This document shows, in pieces, positions 49,569 through 56,308 of a DNA stretch of 64,000 bases. Under the pieces are notes generated by a model. That model saw nothing but the letters and a program-made list of their open reading frames with translations. It was not told the DNA's origin and did not search any database. The number at the start of each line of letters is the position of its first letter. The first letter of the stretch is position 1. The DNA lies in NCBI RefSeq assembly GCF_024721315.2, contig NZ_JANFAK020000020.1, positions 1-64,000 on the forward strand, in the 5' to 3' direction. Origin of the DNA: Streptomyces sp. Isolate_45 (GTDB lineage Bacteria; Actinomycetota; Actinomycetes; Streptomycetales; Streptomycetaceae). A program made the position numbers and the translations under genes.

Positions 49569-51656
49569 TCAGGCGGGCCGGCGCATCGCGGTGTACAGGG
49601 CCCTGAGCATGAGGATGGCGCTGACGACGAGCACGTGGTAGCCGATCAACGGGAACAGCTCCAACTGCCTGGTCACCCGCGGCCCTTTGCCCGTGCCGAA
49701 GACCACCAGCATGACCCCCATCAGCCCGGTGCACGCGGCCAGCAGGGTCACCGTCACCTGGTGGATCAGGCCGGAGACGAAGCGCCGCTCCCGCTCGTCC
49801 GCGAGCACCCGGACCCGTACCCCCAGCCGGCCCTCCTCCAATGAGGCGCTGATGCGTTCGGCCCTGCGCGGCAGGCGGCGCAGCATGGGCAGGACGGACA
49901 GCAGTTCCTGGGCGGCTCCGTGCGCCAAGGCGGACAGTCCCGGCGGCGTGAAGCCGCCTCCGCCACCCTCCGCGCCGCCGGTCCGGGGCCTCGCCGCGCC
50001 GAGGGTGAACCGTTCCGTGAGCATCCCGATGGCGAACGTCCGCGCCTCCTGGAGGAGGTTGAAGCCGGGGGCGAGGTGGGTCAGCGTCCCCTCGATGGTG
50101 GCGAGCGACCGGAAGACCGCCGCCACCTCCGGGGGGACGGCCAGACCGAACCGGGAGAGCATCCGGAACAGGGCCGTGAACATTTCGGAGTCCGGCTGGG
50201 CCCCCGCTCCCAGGTGCCGGGCCATGAACCGGCCCAACTCCCTTTCCAGCAGAGCGGCGTCGGGCACGAGTTCCTCGTTGGTGGTGGCGCGGGTGCCGAG
50301 CAGGGTGAGCAGGGCGTCGTGCAGTCCCGCCGGGTCGCCCCGGTCCACGGCGACCAGCAGTTCCTGGATGGCCAGCCGTACCGAGGGATCGGTCCGCCCC
50401 ACGGAACCGAAGTCGATCAGGCCGATCCTGCCGTCGTCGAGCAGCAGCATGTTGCCCGGGTGGGGATCCGCGTGGAAGACGCCCACCCGCAGGATCTGGT
50501 GGAGGATGGCGGAGAAGGCGGCGCTGGCCAGTGCCGACCGGTCCAGGCCCGCCGCGTCGGCGACCGGCCCGGCCCGGTCGAGGGTGACGCCCTCCATCCA
50601 CTCCTGCACCAGGACGCGCGCCGAGGTGTACTCGAAGTACACCCGGGGGATGCGTACCGGCGCGTCGGCCTCCCAGGACCCGGTGGCCTGCGCGACCGCG
50701 GCGGCGTTGCGCCCCTCGATGCGGAAGTCCAGTTCCTCGCGCACGGACTCGGAGAAGCCGTCGCCCAGCTCGCGCAGGCCGAGGGCCTGCGCGGAGCGGA
50801 CCCGGGTCTGCAGGCTCCGGCTGATGGTGAGGACGATGTCGAGGTCCCGCTCGACCGCTTCGCGTATACCGGGTCGCTGGACCTTCACCACGACCGTCGG
50901 GCCGCCGAGCAGCCGGGCGCGATGCACCTGTGCGATGGAGGCCGCCGCCAGGGGCACGTGCTCGATCCACTCGAAGACGTCGGAGACCGGCTTGCCCAGT
51001 TCCTTGTGGAGGATGGCCTCGACCTCCGGCCACGGCGCCGGGGGCACGTCGCTCTGCAGCCGGCTGAGTTCTTCGATGAAGTGGGACGGCAACAGGTCGC
51101 GCCGGGTCGACATCACCTGGCCGAACTTGATCAGCGCTCCACCGCACTCCTCCAGCGCGAGCCGGGCCGAACGGGCCGCCCTCTCCCCGACCTCACCCGG
51201 CTTCAGGGCCCGTTCCCAGCCCGAACGACCCCGCAACATCCGGCTCAGGCCGTGCCGCATGAGGATCCGGCTGATCTGGGAGTAGCGGCGTGCCCGGCGC
51301 ATCCGGTCACCCAGCCCGCGCAGGACCTGGAGCGGCCGCGTCCAGCTGCCGTGGGGAAGGAACACATCGACGATCACCAGGGTGGCCATCGCCGCGAACA
51401 GGGCCAGGGGGATCTGGATCGTCGACAGCGCCCCCCGGTCCTCCTCGTCGCGCACCACTTCGTTGAAGGCGAGGAAGACGCCCAGTCCCATCAGGCCTGC
51501 GCCCAGCGCGCGCAGAGGACCGACGCGGATGCCGAGGAGTCTGCGGGAGGCCGTCGAGACTCCGAAGACGATGACCCCGAGGGCCCCCGCGGCCATCAGG
51601 AGGATGACGAGCGTGAGGGACACGTCGTCGAACGCGCCGGCGGCCGGATCGGTCAT
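49569..51656 (-). CDS. ABC1/UbiB-family atypical kinase, membrane-bound
   Basis: A 695-aa protein. Three N-terminal membrane helices (within about 10-110) precede an ABC1 domain with the family hallmarks: KFGQ (ALIKFGQVMSTRRDLLP), the Ala-rich nucleotide loop AAASIAQVH, a Lys in VVVKVQRPG, FHADPHPGN and LIDFGSVG. Two more helices close the protein (about 635-690). The ATG has GAGGGAG upstream. The family supports quinone synthesis or lipid homeostasis as an ATPase or kinase in bacteria and organelles; a role in peptide biosynthesis is not established. It lies 72 bp downstream of the halogenase-like gene on the same strand and may be cotranscribed. It could instead be a housekeeping gene. Confidence 0.9.
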   Translation of the reverse strand: MTDPAAGAFDDVSLTLVILLMAAGALGVIVFGVSTASRRLLGIRVGPLRALGAGLMGLGVFLAFNEVVRDEEDRGALSTIQIPLALFAAMATLVIVDVFLPHGSWTRPLQVLRGLGDRMRRARRYSQISRILMRHGLSRMLRGRSGWERALKPGEVGERAARSARLALEECGGALIKFGQVMSTRRDLLPSHFIEELSRLQSDVPPAPWPEVEAILHKELGKPVSDVFEWIEHVPLAAASIAQVHRARLLGGPTVVVKVQRPGIREAVERDLDIVLTISRSLQTRVRSAQALGLRELGDGFSESVREELDFRIEGRNAAAVAQATGSWEADAPVRIPRVYFEYTSARVLVQEWMEGVTLDRAGPVADAAGLDRSALASAAFSAILHQILRVGVFHADPHPGNMLLLDDGRIGLIDFGSVGRTDPSVRLAIQELLVAVDRGDPAGLHDALLTLLGTRATTNEELVPDAALLERELGRFMARHLGAGAQPDSEMFTALFRMLSRFGLAVPPEVAAVFRSLATIEGTLTHLAPGFNLLQEARTFAIGMLTERFTLGAARPRTGGAEGGGGGFTPPGLSALAHGAAQELLSVLPMLRRLPRRAERISASLEEGRLGVRVRVLADERERRFVSGLIHQVTVTLLAACTGLMGVMLVVFGTGKGPRVTRQLELFPLIGYHVLVVSAILMLRALYTAMRRPA

Positions 51657-51728
51657 GGAACAGCTCCCTCGGTAGGTCGCCGGCCACCCTAGGCCGAACC
51701 GTCCGGGAGCCGGAGGAATCTGGCAGCT

Positions 51729-53282
51729 TCATGCAGCCGCCCGTTCGTGGAGCCTCTCCAGGTAGGCGTGGGCCGTCGGCAGCGTCTCCAGCAGGATGTT
51801 CTGACGGCGCTGGACACGGGTGAGCCGCTCCTCGGCCGCTCTCAACGCGGCCGGGGCCGGACCGGGGGCGGCGTCCGCGTCCGGGGCGGCGGCGATCAGC
51901 GCCGACAGCAGTGCGTGGTGCGCCTCCGCGCCCGGCCCGGGGGCCGACCCGCGGCGGTGGGCGTCCAGGTGTCGCGCCAGGGCGGCGGACGGAGGCAGGG
52001 CCCGCTGCGCCCGCCAGAACCCGGCATCGGTGCGCCCGGCCGCGGCGTAGTGGAGCTGTACGGCGTCGGCGGCGCGCTCGTACCGTTCGCGGGCGGCCCG
52101 GTTGAAGCGGGCGGCGGGGGCCTCGGGCGCGTCCGGGGAGGGGAACTCCCGGATCAGCAGGTCCACCGCTTCCATGACCTCGGTCAGCGCGTCGCCGGCC
52201 AGGGGTTCCACCTGCCCGGCGGCCGCGCCCAGGGCCACGCAGTTCTTCACCCAGGCGCGGCGACTGCGCCCGAAGCGGTTCCGGACGTGCCGCACCTCCG
52301 CACGCTCCGGGTCCAGCCCGTACAGCGCGCACAGCCTGCCCTCGGCCTCGTACGGGCCGGTCCGCGCACGGGAGTACAGGAGACCCGCGCCGAACAGGCC
52401 GGGCAGCGGCAGCTTCCAGGACCATCCTTCGGGCACGGCGGTGGCGGTGGCGAAGGGTTCGATCCCCCGGGCCCGGTCGTCGTGCGGGACGGTGACGGTG
52501 GCGGCGCCGTCGCAGAGCAGTCGGCCCTCGGCACCGACGAACGGCTCCCCCAGGACCTTCGACAACAGGAGGCCCTCCCGGCCCGTGCAGTCGACGAAGA
52601 AGTCCCCTTCGATCCTGCGCCCTTTCTCCGTGTGCAGCACGGTCAGCATTCCGTTTCCGTCACGTTCGACGGAACGGACGGAATCGTGAAGGACGCGCAC
52701 CCCGAGTCGTCGTACCGCGAGGTCGCGCAGGAATGCGCCGAACCTGCCCGTGTCCACGTGCCATCCGTAGGGAAAGGCCGTCCGGCCGTCCAACCAGCGC
52801 GGTGATTTCCTGGCGTCCATCAGGGGCGGTTCGTGGAAACAGGCGTAGTCGGACGGTTCCAGGGTCCGGCCACCGCTGCGCAGATATCGCCAGTAGTGGG
52901 AGAGCGGACCGTTCTCGCATTCCGGCACGGCCGCGTAGGGGCGGTAGAAATGGTCCGCCGTTCCGTCGGCGAGGGCCCGCGCACCGGAGCCGTACGCGCC
53001 GTCGCTGCGCCAGTTCACATACCTCACGGCCGTCCTGAAGGAGGCTCCGCAGGCCCGCGTCCAGTGGTCCTCGGTCACGCCCAGCGGATCGAGGACCATC
53101 GGCTGGAACTCCGGCGGTACGGCGGTGACCTGCCCCGTTTCCATGAGGTCGGGGGCCGCCCGCGGGGTCTGGAGCACGGTGACGGCAACCGTCCCGGGCC
53201 GGGCCCGGGCGAGCCGCGCGGCGGCCGTCCAGCCGGCCGCGGAACCTCCCACGACGACGACTCTCCTCATTGTGCTGTCCAT
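51729..53282 (-). CDS. tryptophan-halogenase-like flavoprotein lacking catalytic residues
   Basis: A 517-aa FAD-dependent protein of the PrnA/RebH fold, with normal length for the family. FAD motif VVVVGGSAAGW (8-18), halogenase signature WxWxIP as GWSWKLP (near 285), and family-typical RAWVKNCVALG and EPL segments. The Lys that forms the chlorinating agent (K79 of PrnA, in GAFKAAIKFVNW) is Arg83 here (GASFRTAVRYVNW). The partner Glu and halide-binding Ser (EPLESTG in PrnA) read EPLAGDA. The usual VGEAT motif is also absent. It therefore probably does not halogenate by the known route, and may be an oxidase or another flavoenzyme. The start at 53282 follows AAGGA by 8 nt. It is divergent from an 80-aa peptide gene. 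Confidence 0.85.
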   Translation of the reverse strand: MDSTMRRVVVVGGSAAGWTAAARLARARPGTVAVTVLQTPRAAPDLMETGQVTAVPPEFQPMVLDPLGVTEDHWTRACGASFRTAVRYVNWRSDGAYGSGARALADGTADHFYRPYAAVPECENGPLSHYWRYLRSGGRTLEPSDYACFHEPPLMDARKSPRWLDGRTAFPYGWHVDTGRFGAFLRDLAVRRLGVRVLHDSVRSVERDGNGMLTVLHTEKGRRIEGDFFVDCTGREGLLLSKVLGEPFVGAEGRLLCDGAATVTVPHDDRARGIEPFATATAVPEGWSWKLPLPGLFGAGLLYSRARTGPYEAEGRLCALYGLDPERAEVRHVRNRFGRSRRAWVKNCVALGAAAGQVEPLAGDALTEVMEAVDLLIREFPSPDAPEAPAARFNRAARERYERAADAVQLHYAAAGRTDAGFWRAQRALPPSAALARHLDAHRRGSAPGPGAEAHHALLSALIAAAPDADAAPGPAPAALRAAEERLTRVQRRQNILLETLPTAHAYLERLHERAAA

Positions 53283-53304
53283 GCGCGAAATCCTTGGTCG
53301 GGTT

Positions 53305-53400
53305 TCTGTACGGAATCTGTACGGGGGCCCGCAAGGAGCTCTACGGGCCGGTGCAGAACGGCGCGGGAATCCGTACATCACCTCATCCGAATCTGTGTGT
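53305..53400. promoter_or_regulatory. 11/22-bp phased direct repeats, possible SARP binding sites
   Basis: TCTGTACGG occurs at 53305 and again at 53316, 11 bp apart. A 7/9 match (GCTCTACGG) follows at 53338, exactly 22 bp further. Weaker copies (TCCGTACAT 53370 and TCTGTGTGT 53392) are again 22 bp apart. SARP regulators bind direct repeats on one face of the helix at 11- or 22-bp spacing, and two SARP genes lie within 6 kb. The array occupies the divergent region between the halogenase-like gene and the 80-aa peptide. The repeat units do not match a SARP consensus known to me, so the assignment rests on spacing. Confidence 0.45.
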
Positions 53401-53441
53401 GCCGGACCTGAACGGGGCCCGAGAAACACACAGGAGCAGAG

Positions 53442-53684
53442 ATGAACATGGACGAGAACACCTTCGGCGAAGCCCGCGACGTGCTGGACGTCCTGACGGA
53501 GATCGAGCAACGGGGAACGCTGGCGCAGGAATTGCAGCTGCGTGAGAGCGCGGCGCCCTGGGCGGCGCTCCTGGCGGAATACGTGGACGCGCTGACCGCC
53601 CTGGTGGCGCAGAACCCTCAATTCCAGGCCCCCGCCGAAATGACGTACACCTTCGACGAAGGCCACGCGGGCGGCTGCGGCTGA
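53442..53684 (+). CDS. 80-aa peptide with Gly/Cys C-terminus (possible modified-peptide precursor)
   Basis: A small gene with a good ribosome site (AGGAG, 6 nt upstream) and a strong terminator 30 bp downstream, so it looks real. The protein is acidic and largely helical in character over residues 5-56 (DVLDVLTEIEQR, LLAEYVDALTALVAQ), then becomes non-helical and ends EMTYTFDEGHAGGCG. A helical N-terminal part followed by a short Gly/Cys tail is the layout of many ribosomal peptide precursors. It stands head to head with a repurposed flavoprotein that could modify it. I recognise no family. It could equally be a small carrier or regulatory protein. Confidence 0.7.
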   Translation: MNMDENTFGEARDVLDVLTEIEQRGTLAQELQLRESAAPWAALLAEYVDALTALVAQNPQFQAPAEMTYTFDEGHAGGCG

Positions 53685-53714
53685 TCCGGCCACCGCCGGT
53701 CCGGAGCGCGGAAG

Positions 53715-53762
53715 GGCCTTCGCGGGCCGGCCCCCGGTGGGGGAGGCCGGTCCGCGAAGGCC
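53715..53762. terminator. bidirectional hairpin terminator, 80-aa peptide / SARP
   Basis: 18-bp arms (53715-53732, GGCCTTCGCGGGCCGGCC; 53745-53762) pair with a single G-T mismatch around a 12-nt loop, between two convergent genes. The rest of 53685-53852 is GC-rich and shows no gene. Confidence 0.85.
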
Positions 53763-53852
53763 GGGGCGAAGAGGAGGGGGAGGGCGCGGGAGAGGGCGCC
53801 CGAACGGGCGTGGGAAGGGTCGTGGGGAACGGGCGGAGGAACGAGAACGGCC

Positions 53853-55730
53853 TCAGGCGGCGAGCAGGACGGCTGAGCTGCGCTCCCGGGCGTACAGCCG
53901 GACCAGCCCCGCGAAGCGGTAGCGCAGCCGGGAGTCCCCGTCGGTGGCCCAGCCGTCCGCGAGGCGGGCGTCGGTCAGTTGCTCCAGCGTCTCCTCGGCT
54001 TCGTCGGCTCCCGTGCCGAGGAGCGCGGCCGCGTCGGCCGCGGTCAGGTCGACCGGACCGGCCGCGGCGAGGACACCGAAGGCGTGCCGGAGTCGCGCGG
54101 GCAGCCGGTCGACCTCCCCGGCCAGCGTGGCCCGTACGTCGAGGCCGCCCAGCCGCAGCTCGCCCAGCCTGCGCTCCTCGGGCTCCAGGCGGGCGGCGAG
54201 CCGGGCGGCCGTCCACTGGGGCCGGGCGGCGAGGCGGGCGGCCGCGATCCGCAGGGCCAGCGGCGACCGGTCGCAGAACTCGGCGATGCGCGCCGCCGAT
54301 TCGAGGTCGTCGGTGATCCGTCCGGGGCCCGCGACGGTCATCATCAGTCCGAGGGCCTCCCGGGGCGTCATGGGGCCGGTCCGCACCAGGCGGGTGCCTT
54401 CGAGGGAGGCCAGCGGGGCGCGGGTACCGGTGACGACGGTGCGGCTGTCGCCGCCCGGCAGGAGCGGGCGTACCTGGGCGTCGTCGTCCGCGTTGTCGAG
54501 GACGACCAGCATGCGGCGGCCGGCCAGCAGGGTCCGGTACAGCTGGACGCGCTCGTCGAGGCCCTCGGGCAGCCGGACGGGGTCGGTGCCGAGGGCCCGC
54601 AGGAACCAGCCGAGCACCTCGCCCGGTGTGCGGGGGCCGCCGGCAGGGGTGCGCAGGTCGGCGTGGAGCTGCCCGTCGGGGAACTCGGCGCGGCAGAGTT
54701 CCGCCGCCCGCAGGGCGAGCGCCGACTTGCCCGTGCCGGGGGCGCCCGTGACGACGGCGTCCTGGCCGGTGCGCAGGGCGGTGAGGATCTCGGCGGTCTC
54801 CTCCTCACGGCCGGTGAAGTCCCCGGGAGCGGCGGGCAGCAGCGCGGGAACCAGGCCCGGCCGGCCGCCGTACCCGGAAGCCGGTGCGGCGGGGGGCGTG
54901 GCGGGGAGCGGTGCCCCGGGTGCGTGCGCGGCTCCTGGGAGCCGTACCGAAGTCGCTGCCGGGCGGGCCGGGGAGGGGTGTTCGGGGGCCGCGGGTGCGG
55001 GGAGGGTGCCCGTGAGGACGTCCTGGTGCAGGGCGCGCAGGGCCGGGCCGGGGTCGATGCCGAGGTCCTCGGCGAGGACGCGGCGCCCCTCCTCGTAGAC
55101 GGCGAGCGCGTCGGCCTGGCGGCCGGAGCGGAACAGCGCGGTCATCAGCTGGCCGCGCATCCGCTCCCGTACGGGGTGCAGGGTGACCTGGCGGGTCAGG
55201 CCGGGGACGGCGTCCGCGTGTCGGCCCAGCGCGAGGGCGGCCTCGGTGTGGAGCTCCAGGGCGGAGAGCCTGGCTTCTTCCAGGCGGGGGCCCTCCGCCT
55301 CCGCGAGTTGCGGGGTGACGTCGGTCAGGGCCGGTCCGCGCCACAGCGCGAGCGCGGCGCCGAGGCGGCGTTCGGCGTCCTCGTAGCGTCCGGCGGTCAG
55401 GTCGGCGCCGCCCGCGTCGGCGAGCCGGCGGAAGGCGGCCCAGTCGAAGCCGGCGTCCCCGATGTCCATCCGGTAGCCGGAGCCGATGCGCTCCAGGCCG
55501 TGGCCGGCGCCGAGGCGCGTCCGCAGCCGGGACACGTACGTGTAGAGCTGGTTGGTGCTGCCGGCCGGCGGCTCCCAGCCCCAGAGGAGGGTGGTGAGCC
55601 GCTCGTCCGTCATGACCTTGCCGCGGGCCAGCAGCAGCGCGGCGAGCACGGTGCGCTGCTTGCCGCCGTCCAGCGCCACCGGGCGGCCCCCGGTCTCGGC
55701 CGACACGGGTCCGAGGATGGTGAAGTCCAT
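53853..55730 (-). CDS. SARP-family regulator with NB-ARC ATPase domain
   Basis: A 625-aa transcriptional activator of the AfsR/SARP class. Domains: winged-helix trans_reg_C (1-95, MDFTILGPVSAETGGRPV, TNQLYTYVSRLRTRLG), bacterial transcriptional activator domain (about 100-245, EDLGIDPGPALRALHQ), an Ala/Pro linker, and an NB-ARC domain with P-loop GAPGTGKSALA (about 330) and Walker B RRMLVVLDNADDD. It stops after the winged-helix segment, with no TPR region, so it is shorter than AfsR. The ATG at 55730 has GGAGG 5 nt upstream; the frame extends to 55886 but without support. It is divergent from the DDPWS repeat peptide and is a likely activator of genes in this locus. Confidence 0.94.
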   Translation of the reverse strand: MDFTILGPVSAETGGRPVALDGGKQRTVLAALLLARGKVMTDERLTTLLWGWEPPAGSTNQLYTYVSRLRTRLGAGHGLERIGSGYRMDIGDAGFDWAAFRRLADAGGADLTAGRYEDAERRLGAALALWRGPALTDVTPQLAEAEGPRLEEARLSALELHTEAALALGRHADAVPGLTRQVTLHPVRERMRGQLMTALFRSGRQADALAVYEEGRRVLAEDLGIDPGPALRALHQDVLTGTLPAPAAPEHPSPARPAATSVRLPGAAHAPGAPLPATPPAAPASGYGGRPGLVPALLPAAPGDFTGREEETAEILTALRTGQDAVVTGAPGTGKSALALRAAELCRAEFPDGQLHADLRTPAGGPRTPGEVLGWFLRALGTDPVRLPEGLDERVQLYRTLLAGRRMLVVLDNADDDAQVRPLLPGGDSRTVVTGTRAPLASLEGTRLVRTGPMTPREALGLMMTVAGPGRITDDLESAARIAEFCDRSPLALRIAAARLAARPQWTAARLAARLEPEERRLGELRLGGLDVRATLAGEVDRLPARLRHAFGVLAAAGPVDLTAADAAALLGTGADEAEETLEQLTDARLADGWATDGDSRLRYRFAGLVRLYARERSSAVLLAA

Positions 55731-55818
55731 GACGCCTCCGCCTCGCACGGGCCCGCCGCGGTCGGCCGGCCTCATGCCGCGAAAGCTACTGACCTGCGAT
55801 TGTTCCCCGGCATCGGGT

Positions 55819-55841
55819 CGATTTCGCGGCCCACGAAATCG
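55819..55841. promoter_or_regulatory. inverted repeat operator between SARP and DDPWS-peptide genes
   Basis: CGATTTCG (55819-55826) and CGAAATCG (55834-55841) form a perfect 8-bp inverted repeat with a 7-bp spacer in the 215-bp divergent region. It is centred 100 bp upstream of the SARP start and 116 bp upstream of the peptide start, so it could control either or both. The remainder of 55731-55945 has no further clear signal. Confidence 0.4.
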
Positions 55842-55945
55842 CGGCGAAAGCGCGCGGAAAAGGGGTCTTCCTACTGTTCGGGTCATACCCCGGGGCCACG
55901 GCCACAGCGGCCCCGGACCGATCTCGGAACCCTCAGGAGCAACCC

Positions 55946-56278
55946 GTGAAGAACCTCGTCCGTTCCACCAAGTCCGCTGCCGCCGCCCTCGTCACGGCCC
56001 CCTTCGGCCGGCTCGCCGCCCAGGCGGTCCTCGCCCTGACCCTGGTGTCGGCCGGCGGTGCGGCCCACGCCGTCGCACAGGACACGGCGGTCCTGGCCGG
56101 CGCGCGGGTGGTGGCGGACGACCCGTGGTCGAGCGCCCCGCTCACGAAGAGCGACGACCCGTGGTCCGCCGCCCCGCTGACGAAGAGCGACGACCCGTGG
56201 TCGAGCGCCCCGCTGACGAAGAGCGACGACCCGTGGTCCGCCGCCCCCGCCACCGTGAACGACGACCCCTGGAGCTGA
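55946..56278 (+). CDS. secreted peptide with 12-residue DDPWS repeats
   Basis: A 110-aa protein starting with GTG, with AGGAG 7 nt upstream. A signal peptide is clear: a basic start (MKNLVRSTKS), a hydrophobic core (VLALTLVSAGGAA) and an AHA cleavage site near residue 42. The mature part is a short spacer followed by four 12-residue repeats, DDPWSSAPLTKS or DDPWSAAPLTKS, with a diverged fourth (DDPWSAAPATVN) and a final DDPWS at the C-terminus. Each unit carries one Trp and two Asp. It lies between two SARP genes and is divergent from the first. The family is not recognised. Possibilities are a multi-core secreted peptide, a metal-binding or signalling repeat, or a functional analogue of the small repeat protein AfsS found beside AfsR (loose analogy only). 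Confidence 0.8.
   Translation: MKNLVRSTKSAAAALVTAPFGRLAAQAVLALTLVSAGGAAHAVAQDTAVLAGARVVADDPWSSAPLTKSDDPWSAAPLTKSDDPWSSAPLTKSDDPWSAAPATVNDDPWS
56117..56275 (+). repeat. 36-bp tandem coding repeat (DDPWS units)
   Basis: Units at 56117-56152, 56153-56188, 56189-56224 and 56225-56260, and a 15-bp partial at 56261-56275. Units 1 and 3 differ at one base. Units 2 and 3 differ at three bases (tccgcc against tcgagc), giving DDPWSA or DDPWSS. The near identity suggests recent duplication or gene conversion. Confidence 0.9.
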
Positions 56279-56308
56279 GCCCCTTCCCGCGCGGCCCCGT
56301 AACCGCCG

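Noticed and set aside
53853..55949. Plus-strand frames covering the SARP gene
   Set aside because: They are shadows of a gene with clear SARP and NB-ARC motifs on the minus strand.
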